A stretch of DNA of 64,000 bases from Vreelandella nanhaiensis (GCF_003990185.1 NZ_RZHF01000014.1:62001-126000), one strand, 5' to 3'; positions 18,074 to 26,689 are shown, numbered from the stretch's first letter. Notes: generated by a model from the sequence alone, not told the origin. Program-made: numbers and translations.

Positions 18074-18140
18074 ATTCCTAATAACCATTGTATATTTCCC
18101 ACGAATCGAGTCGAGCACGCCGCCTAATAAGCCGTTAGAC
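18074..18140 (+). other. Possible second, degenerate attC site
   Basis: GTTAGAC at 18134-18140 fits the GTTRRRY core consensus exactly, preceded by GCCTAATAAGCC, which resembles the right half of known attC sites. It lies 15 nt before the SLATT gene start, where the attC of a preceding cassette should end. The left half (around CTAATAACC at 18074) pairs poorly, so this is tentative. If real, 17974-18140 is a cassette without an evident gene. Confidence 0.35.
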
Positions 18141-18155
18141 AGATGGAGATGGGGC

Positions 18156-18683
18156 ATGGAAAATAAAAATACTGTTTTAGAAGAGCTTGAAAGGATTGAG
18201 ATGAATTCTGCAACATGCAAATTCGCTCATTTCAAATCATCTAATTCAAAAGAAAGTCTAACCCTAATTCTAGGCATCCCAGTAGTTGTGATAAATGTTT
18301 TTATTAGTTCAACGTTTATTGATTCATTTGGCGATTATTCAACTGCAATAATTTCACTGTTATCACTATTAGCAGCCACTTTGGCAGGTGTTCAGACTTA
18401 TTTAAGTTATCAGAAAAAATCGACTCTTCATATTGAAGTGGGCAATATGTATTCAGAGATAGAAAGAGAATGTCGGGTGGCAAAAGGTAAATATCAAGCA
18501 AGTGTATTGAGTGACGAGTTAGCTTGGGAGGTTATAACTAAATTAGAATTAAAATACAGTGAAGCTAATAAAAAAGCGCAGGAGTGCCCATTATCAGAAT
18601 CAGCATTAATCCAAGGTAGAAAAAAATTCTCAACTTTGTGTATGGCAAATAAGGCGGACGACTCAGGTGATGCTGTTTCTTGA
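18156..18683 (+). CDS. SLATT-domain two-helix membrane protein
   Basis: This 175-residue protein has a charged N-terminal helix, two membrane segments (about residues 35-55 and 62-82; LTLILGIPVVVINVFI and AIISLLSLLAATLAG), then QTYLSYQKKS and a long charged C-terminal helical region. This is the SLATT arrangement described by comparative genomics as a predicted pore-forming effector in nucleotide-signalling conflict systems. The ATG at 18156 has GGAG upstream. The gene is AT-rich and follows cassette-type sites, but no nucleotidyltransferase (SMODS) or SLOG sensor adjoins it, so it would act alone or with the nearby peptidase. Confidence 0.75.
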   Translation: MENKNTVLEELERIEMNSATCKFAHFKSSNSKESLTLILGIPVVVINVFISSTFIDSFGDYSTAIISLLSLLAATLAGVQTYLSYQKKSTLHIEVGNMYSEIERECRVAKGKYQASVLSDELAWEVITKLELKYSEANKKAQECPLSESALIQGRKKFSTLCMANKADDSGDAVS

Positions 18684-18853
18684 GGTATTTTATTCTGGAT
18701 TAATTGGGTTTACATGAACGTCTCCTTTTGGCCGATAACGGCGATTCAGCCAGAGCCACAGGGTCAGTCCCAGCTATCAAGGGGCATCGGGGTCGTTCAC
18801 AAGGTCTCAGGGTATGGCAACCCCGGGGATTGTACGTCAAATCACGACGAGGC

Positions 18854-20722
18854 TCAGCTAGACAGCCCTTCGTGACCAGGCACGAAACCGCCCAGCAGGC
18901 GGTCGATTTCCTTGGCAGGCATCGGACGGTAGAAGAAGAACCCCTGGACGAGGTCGCAATGCATTTCGCGAAGCAATGACAACTGTTCGGCGTTCTCGAC
19001 GCCCTCGGCCACCACCTCCAATCCCAACCGATGACCGATGAAGATGGCACCCTCCATGATGGCCCTATCCTTCGGCTGTGTGGGAGCGTCGCGGATGAAG
19101 GATCGATCGATCTTCAGGGCGGTGACTGGAAAGTGCTTGAGATAGCTCAGGGAGGAATAGCCGGTCCCGAAGTCGTCGATAGCAATGCGAAAACCGCGAT
19201 GATAGAAGCGCCGCAGGTCCTCGAGGACGGTCTCTTCGGCTTCGATCAGGACATTCTCGGTCAATTCGATGCCGATATCCCGCGGGCCTAAGCCGTGACG
19301 CTGCAGCGACTCCTCGAAGCTCTTGAGGGCATCGGGACGCACCAGTTGACGACCCGAGACATTGATGTCGATGCGGTGTTCGTGAAATCCCTTGGCACGC
19401 CATTCCACCTGCTGGCGGCAAGCCTCTTCGATGACCCAGTCGCCCAGACGATGGATCACACCGGAACGCTCGGCCAGCGGGATAAACTCGGCAGGCGAGA
19501 TCGGAGGGCCCTCGGCAGGCTCCCAGCGTATCAAGGCCTCAAGATGCTCTATTCGCCCACTGGCCGCCGAGACTAGGGGCTGGTAGTGGAGGGAGAATTC
19601 ACCGTTATCCAGGGCTTCCTCGAGTCGCGCCGAGAGATAGTGCTGGCGAACCAGCTCATCATGGAGCTTCTGTTGGAAGAAACGTACAGCACCCCGACCA
19701 TCCAGTTTGGCACGATTCTTGGCAACATCGGCATTACGGATCAATTCACGTGACGATTCACCATTCTCGGGAAAGAGCGCCACACCCAGGCAGGCCGTGA
19801 CCTGACGCTCCCGACCATCCAGGACGAAAGGTTCCCGAAAGACATTCTGGACATGATGAACGACCCGTCTGACATCGGGGGCCAAGTGGACATCGGGAAA
19901 GGCCAGCACGAATTCATCGCTAGAGACACGGGACACCAGATCAGTGACTTGCTGGCACTCTCTTAGTCGCCGTGTCAGCTCAATGAGCAGGCGATCGCCC
20001 TGATCATAGCCAAGGGCATCATTGATCTCGACGAAGTGATCGATGTCCAGGTAGATGGTTACCAGGCCATTGCCCTGGCGTCGACAGGAATCCAACAGAC
20101 TGTCCAAGTCGACCTCGAAGGTCTGGCGGTTAGGGAGATGGGTGAGCCTGTCGAAACGGGTGGCGAATTCCAGGTCACGGTGGGCGCGCTTTTGGTCGGA
20201 AAGATCGACATCCACGCAGAACATCAAGGGGGAGTCGGTATGCTCATTGAGCATCAGATGCTGCGAAAAGACCGATACCAGTTCACCGGTTTTGTGCTTG
20301 AGCTCGAGTTCATCGGCGGGCATATCGACCCCTTCCTTGATCCAGGCACAATGCGCCTGGATCACCCCGTCACGCATGAAGGCAGGGATGATCAGATCTT
20401 CCAGTAACTGTCCCTGGGCTTCCTCAGCGGTATAGCCATAGAGACGAGTGCTACCCTCATTCCAGTAAACCACTCGCCGATCGCGATCATACCCCTGAAC
20501 CGCCACCTTCGGCAGGCTCTCCAGCAGGGCGCGGAATCGCTGCTCACTCTCCAGATACTGGCGGCGTACTAACTCTACTTCTTCTTTGCCGGCATCATGC
20601 GAATCGATGCCATCAGTGGAAGGTGTCTTTGACACCTTCAATACGAGCGCACCGGAAAACTCCCTGCGGTTCTCCTTCAGGCGTTCCGGATCTCTGTGAT
20701 GTCGGGAATCGCTGGCAGTCAT
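18854..20722 (-). CDS. PAS-GGDEF-EAL cyclic-di-GMP signalling protein with degenerate GGDEF motif
   Basis: This is a 622-residue cytoplasmic regulator. Domain order is PAS (about residues 55-170), GGDEF (about 185-345) and EAL (about 360-615). The cyclase signature reads SSDEF rather than GGDEF, so cyclase activity is probably lost. The phosphodiesterase side looks intact, with EALIRW, DDFGTGYSSL, KIDRSFI and AEGVENAEQ. The likely net role is c-di-GMP breakdown controlled by the PAS sensor, perhaps with GTP acting on the dead GGDEF domain. ATG at 20722 was preferred to a GTG three codons earlier. The gene is divergent from the dioxygenase gene. Confidence 0.9.
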   Translation of the reverse strand: MTASDSRHHRDPERLKENRREFSGALVLKVSKTPSTDGIDSHDAGKEEVELVRRQYLESEQRFRALLESLPKVAVQGYDRDRRVVYWNEGSTRLYGYTAEEAQGQLLEDLIIPAFMRDGVIQAHCAWIKEGVDMPADELELKHKTGELVSVFSQHLMLNEHTDSPLMFCVDVDLSDQKRAHRDLEFATRFDRLTHLPNRQTFEVDLDSLLDSCRRQGNGLVTIYLDIDHFVEINDALGYDQGDRLLIELTRRLRECQQVTDLVSRVSSDEFVLAFPDVHLAPDVRRVVHHVQNVFREPFVLDGRERQVTACLGVALFPENGESSRELIRNADVAKNRAKLDGRGAVRFFQQKLHDELVRQHYLSARLEEALDNGEFSLHYQPLVSAASGRIEHLEALIRWEPAEGPPISPAEFIPLAERSGVIHRLGDWVIEEACRQQVEWRAKGFHEHRIDINVSGRQLVRPDALKSFEESLQRHGLGPRDIGIELTENVLIEAEETVLEDLRRFYHRGFRIAIDDFGTGYSSLSYLKHFPVTALKIDRSFIRDAPTQPKDRAIMEGAIFIGHRLGLEVVAEGVENAEQLSLLREMHCDLVQGFFFYRPMPAKEIDRLLGGFVPGHEGLSS

Positions 20723-20985
20723 GGGATCCACTTAAAGATAAAACACTGTCAAGAGCCTTATAATGGCAACAATAAGGATTTTATTGTGATTATCCTACAT
20801 CTATTTGTAGGAGATAACCTACACATATACGCCATCAACGGTCTGGTCCTGTTTTCAAAAAAACACTCTTTTTCAGTACATTTCTTTGACATACCTTTGC
20901 AACTCTTTTCATTTCTCTCCTGTTGACCGCGTTCTTACACCGGCAACACAAGGCAATTCCACCCAGTTGACAGGAGAATACCATC

Positions 20986-21780
20986 ATGAAACTCGATACC
21001 CTCAAGCACGGTTTCGACCTCACCTCCATGCCTGCCGATTCACTCGTCGATTATTGGAATCCGGGAGTGACCGAGGCGCTCATGCATCAGGATTGGGCGA
21101 AAACCGATATTCGGGAGCGAGTCGATCTGACCGCCTGGCAGGGGTTTACCGCTGACCTGCCGCGCGATCCCTATGTTAACCAGCGATGGAAGCGGATGTC
21201 ATGGCTCGCCCTGAATGATCAGGGAGATGTCGAGGATATGGGCCAATGCCCCATGGCCCAGGGGGGAGCCTTCAACGACGCGGAAAGCATGGCGGATCGT
21301 CTGCGGTACTATGATCCGCTGACTCGGGAATTCATGGCACGCCCCGATGTGAAGGCCTTCGTTCGCGCCTGGGCAAAGCTGTGGAGTATCGGTGCGCACG
21401 AACCCATTCTGATGCAGATCACCGGGGTTCGAGGGGAAGGTAGCATCGACCCCCTTCAGGGTCAGGGGATTCATGCCGATGGCTGCAAGGCCCTGAGCAT
21501 TCTGGTCCTCAATCGAGAAAACGTGGCAGGAGGTGAAAACCACCTCTACGCAGACAAGGCTGGCACGCAACCCTTGGTCGATATCACCCTCGATCCGGGT
21601 GATATCCTTCACCTGAGCGATGACCGGCTATTCCACAGTGTCGACGGGATCGAACAGCTCGACAGCGAGGCACCCTTCGAGCGGTTCATTATCATCATCA
21701 ACAGCCGCTTCGTGGACGACTTCCAGAACCGGATATTGCGTCGCCACTTCCCGGAAGCGGTCCTCAATGAGAGCGACTAA
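20986..21780 (+). CDS. 2-oxoglutarate/Fe(II) dioxygenase family protein (isoleucine-dioxygenase-like)
   Basis: This protein of 264 residues resembles the 2OG-Fe dioxygenase family (PF10014) that includes the bacterial L-isoleucine 4-dioxygenase and BsmA-type proteins. The metal triad can be placed at His163 and Asp165 in GIHADGC and His217 in LFHSVDG, with Arg233 in FERFII as the likely 2-oxoglutarate anchor. ACAGGAGA precedes the ATG. It is monocistronic and is followed closely by a GC-rich terminator stem. Hydroxylation of a free amino acid is the likely reaction, but the substrate is unproved. Confidence 0.77.
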   Translation: MKLDTLKHGFDLTSMPADSLVDYWNPGVTEALMHQDWAKTDIRERVDLTAWQGFTADLPRDPYVNQRWKRMSWLALNDQGDVEDMGQCPMAQGGAFNDAESMADRLRYYDPLTREFMARPDVKAFVRAWAKLWSIGAHEPILMQITGVRGEGSIDPLQGQGIHADGCKALSILVLNRENVAGGENHLYADKAGTQPLVDITLDPGDILHLSDDRLFHSVDGIEQLDSEAPFERFIIIINSRFVDDFQNRILRRHFPEAVLNESD

Positions 21781-21813
21781 CACTCTCGGTAAATTGAGAA
21801 CCTAGCAATACCA

Positions 21814-21837
21814 ACGCCCCCGGAACTCCGGGGGCGT
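21814..21837 (+). terminator. GC-rich terminator stem after the dioxygenase gene
   Basis: ACGCCCCCGGA pairs with TCCGGGGGCGT around a 2-nt spacer and is followed by CTTGGTTGTG. The original T run seems to be interrupted by the intron remnant that begins at 21845. Confidence 0.8.
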
Positions 21838-21844
21838 CTTGGTT

Positions 21845-22440
21845 GTGCGCCAGACATGGCGCTGTTCCTGAGGGTGATGCTGGGGGTGAAAGTCCCCTGC
21901 ACGCCCGGCAAGGGGAAGTGCTAGCCAACGACAAGGGTGTCTCCCGCGAGTAGGCGATGACGTCTTGAGGATCGATCATGAAGACAGACCCTGGCGCTAA
22001 TACCGTCACTCACCCAGAGGGGCAGGGGCAATACCCTGAGCCCCGGTCGGTGAGCGTCGAGACGGTCCCGGCGTCGTCATCGAGGACGAAAGCCGAGCCT
22101 GCCCCGTCAGCCCGCTGCTGGCCAATATCCTGCAGGACGACGAGGACAAGGAACTGGAGTGCCGGGGCCACCGCTTCTGCCGCTGCGCCGATAACGTGCA
22201 GGTGTACGTCAGGAGTCGGCGAGCGCGTGATGGCCCGCCTGCAACACCTTATGCAGCGTGTCCGCGAGATCCTCAAGGGTGGCAGAGGGCGCAACTTCCG
22301 ACGAGTGCTCGAAGAACTGGTTCCGGTTCTGCGTGGCTGGGCCAGCTACTTCAGCCTCGTGGATGTGAAACGTTCCCTGGAAGTACTGGGCGGCTGGGCC
22401 CGGCCACCGCAGCGCTCCGCATTATATCAGTGTCGCCTAA
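21845..22440 (+). mobile_element. Truncated group II intron, class C-like
   Basis: The sequence starts GTGCG at 21845, the group II intron 5' consensus, 8 nt after a terminator stem. It continues with domain I-type blocks (GGGTGAAAGTCCCCTGC, GGAAGTGCTAGCCAACG, AAGGGTGTCTCCCGCGAG). A damaged maturase frame follows. The middle is deleted and no domain V/VI or 3' end is visible before the next remnant. Insertion directly downstream of intrinsic terminators is the known habit of class IIC introns, which supports the class assignment. Confidence 0.78.
22098..22420 (+). pseudogene. Group II intron reverse transcriptase/maturase remnant
   Basis: Broken reading frames match the LtrA-type protein. 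They contain SPLLANIL, then RGHRFCRCADN where the catalytic YADD box has become CADN, then after a frameshift ERVMARLQHLMQ, and after an internal loss the maturase/X-domain segment RGRNFRRVLEELVPVLRGWASYF with SLEVLGGW. At least two frame changes and the lost catalytic aspartate show it is inactive. Confidence 0.8.
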
Positions 22441-22510
22441 AAGACCGCTCTTGGCCGCTATCTGAAGAAATACCATTCGGTCGTTTTCTTTACGCATGAA
22501 GATTGCCCCT

Positions 22511-22546
22511 CCAGAACCTCCAGAACCTCCAGAACCTCCAGAACCT
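22511..22546. repeat. Four tandem copies of a 9-bp unit
   Basis: CCAGAACCT is repeated four times head to tail. Read leftwards it gives Val-Leu-Glu repeats in the tail of the recombinase remnant, near the point where similarity to the recombinase family stops. Probably slippage DNA at a rearrangement junction. Confidence 0.9.
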
Positions 22547-22549
22547 TTC

Positions 22550-23020
22550 CAGCTTTGTGTGACCCAGGAGCAGTTGTACTGCCCTTAAGTTTTTCGTACG
22601 TCGGTATATCAGCGAAGCTTTTGTACGACGCATCTAGACCTATTTCGGTAACCCAAGATTTGACAATACGGGCATATTGGCGCGTTGAGAGATGCTTTGC
22701 GCTATTGATTCGGCTGGGAAACAAGAAGTCTTCGCTTCGGAGCTGAGCAAGCTGTATCCAGTCGATAATAGCGATACGAGTTTGCTCAGTAATTTCGAAC
22801 TGGACAGGTCGATGTGTCTTTTGCTGCATCACAATGGCTCGTGGGGATATACACGTACCATGGGCTATATCCCGTATTCGTAAATTGACGAGGTCGCAGC
22901 CCCGTAATTTGCTATCAATGGCTAAATTGAAGAGGGCGAGGTCTCTCGTCTTTTTGGCAAGCTGTAGGCGCACACGTATGGCCCAGATATCGCGTAAACG
23001 CAGAGGTGCCTTCTGCCTAA
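22550..23020 (-). pseudogene. Tyrosine recombinase (integrase) remnant, truncated at both ends
   Basis: The leftward frame reads RLRDIWAIRVRLQLAKKTRDLALFN and then LRGCDLVNLRIRD, QQKTHRPVQFEITEQTR and STRQYARIVKSWV. These are core-binding and early catalytic-domain blocks of a common proteobacterial site-specific recombinase, and the first catalytic Arg (KLRGCDL) is present. The protein then loses similarity; the second Arg, the HxxR box and the nucleophilic Tyr are missing, replaced by a low-complexity VLE tail ending at 22458. Upstream there is an in-frame TAG and no credible start. Confidence 0.78.
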
Positions 23021-23040
23021 TCTATTTTCGTTTATTCTAA

Positions 23041-23407
23041 GGTATAAAGGAGATTTCAGTCGAAACGTTCATGGCATGATCCTCCATCGGGTAGAGGCCA
23101 AAGAATGGCTCAATTCACGCTCGTCATGTAATAAGGCTAATTTACGGTCAATGTGTGACCTATAGCAGACAATCATAAAATGGATGCACGAGGGCCGCGT
23201 ACTTCCGCCCCCTCAGTCTGATCAGTATCTACTGCGGAATCTGGCATTGCCTTCAGCGATCTGGAGCTCCAAAGTGCTAAAGAGATAACGAATAAAAACG
23301 TACAATGTGGTGGATTACCCAAGAGTCTCTTCTTCAGCCAAGGTTACACTGAGAGGCTTCGTTGACGAAATACATAAAAACGCCGATTCACACAGAGGTT
23401 TGAGGCC
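23041..23407. other. Intergenic, nothing recognised
   Basis: About 360 nt without a supportable gene lie between the recombinase remnant and the cyclase. It presumably contains the cyclase promoter. Confidence 0.45.
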
Positions 23408-24613
23408 TTGTCATCAATAGAAAAGCAGTATCAAGTACATTGGCTGACGGGTCAGCTCAGTGATGCTAGTAGGGAAACAATGTATCGAAGGTCCATCGAG
23501 GCGAGGGTGCGATTTGAATCCTTGCTTTCGTTGGTTCTGGCGGCCTTGATCTTTGGCATGTTTGCCATTTCGGACTTTTACCTCTTAGGCTTAACTAGAG
23601 AATATTATCTATTAATCACCATGCGCATCGTGGTGGTTAGTCTCTGCCTTCTCTTAGCGTTCATTATTGCCCGCTGGGGTGGCTATTCCCACAAGGCCTG
23701 GTTGCATGCTATGCCGCTCTGGATATTTGCGACGGGCATCATTTTGATTGTTCCTTTACGCCCCGAAAGCCTCTCTACGCAAGTAACGGCGGTGGTAGTA
23801 GCTATCATGGCTTTCTATCTCCTAATCCCAAATTTGCTAACAGTGGTAACGTTCGCCAGCTTCTATTTAAGCACCGGCTTTCTGGTATCTGCGGTACTGT
23901 TTGCTGAGATTGCACCGGTGGAGACGCTTCGCCTAGCGTTGTTGTTGGTTATGACCAATGTAGTGGGCTTTTGTACCTTACTGCGTTTAGAGGGCTTGCA
24001 GCGCAAGCAATTTTCTCTTCTACACGAAGAGCGTGATCGAAATCACCAACTGCTCAAGGAGATAGCCCATCGAAAATCGCTGGAAGAACAGCTGCGCATG
24101 GTCGCTGAGCGGGATGCTCTGACGGGACTAAATAGTCGGAGCCATTTCATGAAGCGTGCCGAGGCACTATTGCAGAGTTCGCGATTGGAAAAGGCGCCGT
24201 TCTGCCTATTAATGATTGATGTGGATCATTTCAAGAGTATTAACGATACCTGGGGCCACAGTCATGGAGACTGGGTTCTGACCGAAATCTCTGAGGTTTG
24301 TACACTCTCTCTTCGTCCTAAGGATGTGATAGGCCGTTTCGGTGGTGAGGAGTTCGTGGTTGCTCTGCCTGACACCGGCCTTGGCGACGCTCTAATCGTG
24401 GCGGAGCGCTTAAGGACGAAGGTCTCCGAGCTGCCGATAAAGGAAGAAATGAGTGAGTTGTGTCTAAGCGTGACCATCGGTATCGCTATAGCACACAGTG
24501 AAGATGTCGACTTAAAGGCCTTGATCATGCGAGCAGACCAGGCGCTTTACGTTGGCAAGCGAGATGGCAGGAACCGGGTAGTGATGTGTCGCAAAGGGAT
24601 GGATGATGGATAA
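23408..24613 (+). CDS. Membrane diguanylate cyclase (GGDEF)
   Basis: This inner-membrane enzyme makes cyclic di-GMP from two GTP. The 401-residue protein has about five or six membrane segments in residues 35-200, a short coiled-coil linker (LHEERDRNHQLLKEIAHRK) and a C-terminal GGDEF domain (about 225-395). The active-site loop is GGEEF in RFGGEEFVVALP, and the metal-binding segment is LMIDVDHFKSIND, so it should be active. The start is uncertain: TTG at 23408, or an ATG 24 codons further in (MYRRSIEAR). The membrane sensor domain is of no family I can name. Confidence 0.87.
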   Translation: MSSIEKQYQVHWLTGQLSDASRETMYRRSIEARVRFESLLSLVLAALIFGMFAISDFYLLGLTREYYLLITMRIVVVSLCLLLAFIIARWGGYSHKAWLHAMPLWIFATGIILIVPLRPESLSTQVTAVVVAIMAFYLLIPNLLTVVTFASFYLSTGFLVSAVLFAEIAPVETLRLALLLVMTNVVGFCTLLRLEGLQRKQFSLLHEERDRNHQLLKEIAHRKSLEEQLRMVAERDALTGLNSRSHFMKRAEALLQSSRLEKAPFCLLMIDVDHFKSINDTWGHSHGDWVLTEISEVCTLSLRPKDVIGRFGGEEFVVALPDTGLGDALIVAERLRTKVSELPIKEEMSELCLSVTIGIAIAHSEDVDLKALIMRADQALYVGKRDGRNRVVMCRKGMDDG

Positions 24614-24836
24614 ACAGGAGAAAAATTTGGCTTCTATCTATTAGTGTCCGCTCATGGCCGTTACAGAGCCTCGGCCTGTTTAGGTGACATGATTAAGCCT
24701 GATGGCGAATGAGCTGGAAAAGCCTTTAGCTTAATCAAAATTGCTATACGCCTATAGCTTAGAGCGTGTTATTACTTGGCAGAATTAACCAGGTCTGAGT
24801 AAGGTAAACTCGCCAATTAATATATACCGCTACGGC

Positions 24837-25583
24837 TCACAGAAGCGGACGACTAGCAAGTTCAAGACCCAACAATATCAAGAAAAGCAAAAAGCACTGA
24901 CGAAACCGTTTAGGGCTAATCCGCATCCGCACATATTGACCCGCCCACATTCCGATCAGCGCAGGAATAATCGCCAGGGCGGACGTGCCTAGTTGTGAGA
25001 CTTGGAAAGCATCATAAGCGAACAGCCCGAATGCTAGTGCGAGCGTGGAAGTAGTGAATGACAAACCCAAGGCTTGTACAAATTCTTCCCTGTTCATATT
25101 CAGAGAGGCGAGGTACGGCACTGCTGGCATCACGAATACACCTGTGGCGCCAGTGACGACTCCCGTTATCAATCCGATAGCCGGAGAAAGCCACCGCTCT
25201 AAGAACGTGGAAACGGAGAAGGCGGGGGCGATAAGCGCATAGCCCGCGTAAACCATCAAAGCAACGCCGAGCCCAAAACCGGACCAGAGTGGATCTACGC
25301 GCACCAGTAACGCGGAACCAGCGATGGTACCCAGACAGATACACAACAACATTGGCCAAAGTCGGCGTACCAGTTGCGTTACCGGTGGGCCAGAAAACAA
25401 CTGCCAGACATTGGTCACTAAAGAGGGCAGAACGAGAAGGGCAGCGGCGCTCGCCGGTGGTATTGCCATACCCAGTAACCCCATCGCGACGGTAGGCAGC
25501 CCCATTCCAGTGACGCCTTTCACCATGCCCGCTACCAGGAAGGTGCCCACCAAAAACAGAGGATACATCATGGAATCGTGCAT
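24837..25583 (-). CDS. TauE/SafE-family sulfonate or sulfite exporter-like permease
   Basis: This inner-membrane protein of 248 residues has about eight hydrophobic segments in two repeated halves. It shows the TauE/SafE features GMVKGVTGMGLPTVAMGLL near the start and GVVTGATGVFVMPAVPYL in the second half. Family members move small organosulfur or organic anions; the substrate is not predictable. It is divergent from a LysR-type gene 119 nt away, which probably controls it. Confidence 0.87.
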   Translation of the reverse strand: MHDSMMYPLFLVGTFLVAGMVKGVTGMGLPTVAMGLLGMAIPPASAAALLVLPSLVTNVWQLFSGPPVTQLVRRLWPMLLCICLGTIAGSALLVRVDPLWSGFGLGVALMVYAGYALIAPAFSVSTFLERWLSPAIGLITGVVTGATGVFVMPAVPYLASLNMNREEFVQALGLSFTTSTLALAFGLFAYDAFQVSQLGTSALAIIPALIGMWAGQYVRMRISPKRFRQCFLLFLILLGLELASRPLL

Positions 25584-25661
25584 AGAAGGCTCGTGTTGGG
25601 GAACGACTGAGAGCTGAATTGAAGCTCAGGATAATACCCGGCACAATGCGGAATTATCAGC

Positions 25662-25688
25662 CCAGCCTTCGGATAATCCGAAGGCTGG
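25662..25688. promoter_or_regulatory. Perfect 12-bp inverted repeat in the tauE/lysR intergenic region
   Basis: CCAGCCTTCGGA and TCCGAAGGCTGG are separated by TAA and end 14 nt before the lysR ATG. The tight 3-nt loop suggests either a hairpin in the lysR leader or a dimeric protein-binding site. It is not followed by a T run. Confidence 0.7.
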
Positions 25689-25702
25689 CGTGAGGAACGT
25701 CC

Positions 25703-26593
25703 ATGCGACTCGACTTGGTGGATCTGAACTTATTCCTGTGTATCGTGGATGCAGGCAGCATTACCGCTGGGGCCAAGCGTGCCAGTCTGGCGTTAGCATC
25801 AGCCAGTGAGCGGGTTCGTAAGATTGAGAGCGATGCTGGCGTCGCTTTGATGGAACGGCAGCCAAGGGGCGTGGTAACCACAGAAGCTGGGGAGGCGCTG
25901 GCGCACCATGCGCGCTTGATCCTCCGCCAGCAGGCAATGCTGAAAGGCGAGCTGCACGACTTCGCCGTTGGCGCACGTGGGACCCTTCACCTCTATGCCA
26001 ATACCGTAGCACTCACCGAGTTCCTGCCAAGCAGGCTTGCGCCCTGGTTGGCCGAACGTCCTCGTCTGCGAATTGAGCTCAAGGAACGTACCAGTGCTGA
26101 TATTATCCGAGCCGTTGCTTCCGGGTTGGCAGAGGCGGGTATTGTTTCCGATGCTATTAAAGCGCAAGGCCTGCAGCTACAACCTGTAATGAAGGATCAC
26201 TTGGCTTTAATCGTCCCTCCGAAGCACGCGCTAACCCAATACCCGAAGGTCCGTTTTATGGATGTCCTTGAACAACCCTTCGTAGGCTTGGCCCAGGGGA
26301 GCGCGTTACAGGATCATATTAACGACCAAGCACGTGCAGCAGGTCGCCTTCTTGATTTTCGAATTCGCATGAAAACATACGAAGGTGTGTGCGAGATGGT
26401 CTCTCACGGGATAGGCATCGGAATTTTGCCGCAGAGCGTCGCCAGACATTACAGCCGAAGGCACGCCTATGAAACGCTCGTGCTAACCGACGCTTGGGCG
26501 CGTCGGCAGCTATGCCTGTGTTTCAGAAATTGGAAAGCGCTGTCTGCGCCTATGCAAAGTCTGCTGGCGCATTTGGGAGCCAGCGGCGAATAG
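25703..26593 (+). CDS. LysR-family transcriptional regulator
   Basis: This is a 296-residue DNA-binding regulator. The N-terminal winged helix-turn-helix (residues 1-60) reads LVDLNLFLCIVDAGSITAGA, with ERVRKIESDAGVALMERQPRG, and a substrate-binding domain follows from about residue 90. GAGGAA lies before the ATG. It is divergent from the TauE-type exporter gene, the usual geometry for a LysR regulator and its target. Confidence 0.9.
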   Translation: MRLDLVDLNLFLCIVDAGSITAGAKRASLALASASERVRKIESDAGVALMERQPRGVVTTEAGEALAHHARLILRQQAMLKGELHDFAVGARGTLHLYANTVALTEFLPSRLAPWLAERPRLRIELKERTSADIIRAVASGLAEAGIVSDAIKAQGLQLQPVMKDHLALIVPPKHALTQYPKVRFMDVLEQPFVGLAQGSALQDHINDQARAAGRLLDFRIRMKTYEGVCEMVSHGIGIGILPQSVARHYSRRHAYETLVLTDAWARRQLCLCFRNWKALSAPMQSLLAHLGASGE

Positions 26594-26689
26594 TCACTCT
26601 GACGCCCTCAGTGTTCGGAACGTTCGACGCCTGATACAAAGCTCTAGTAAGCTGATTCTTACTTTCAGCAGTCGGGAGGAGCTTCCACC

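Noticed and set aside
22511-22546. Tandem repeat as a possible CRISPR fragment
   Set aside because: Units are 9 bp, contiguous and without spacers.
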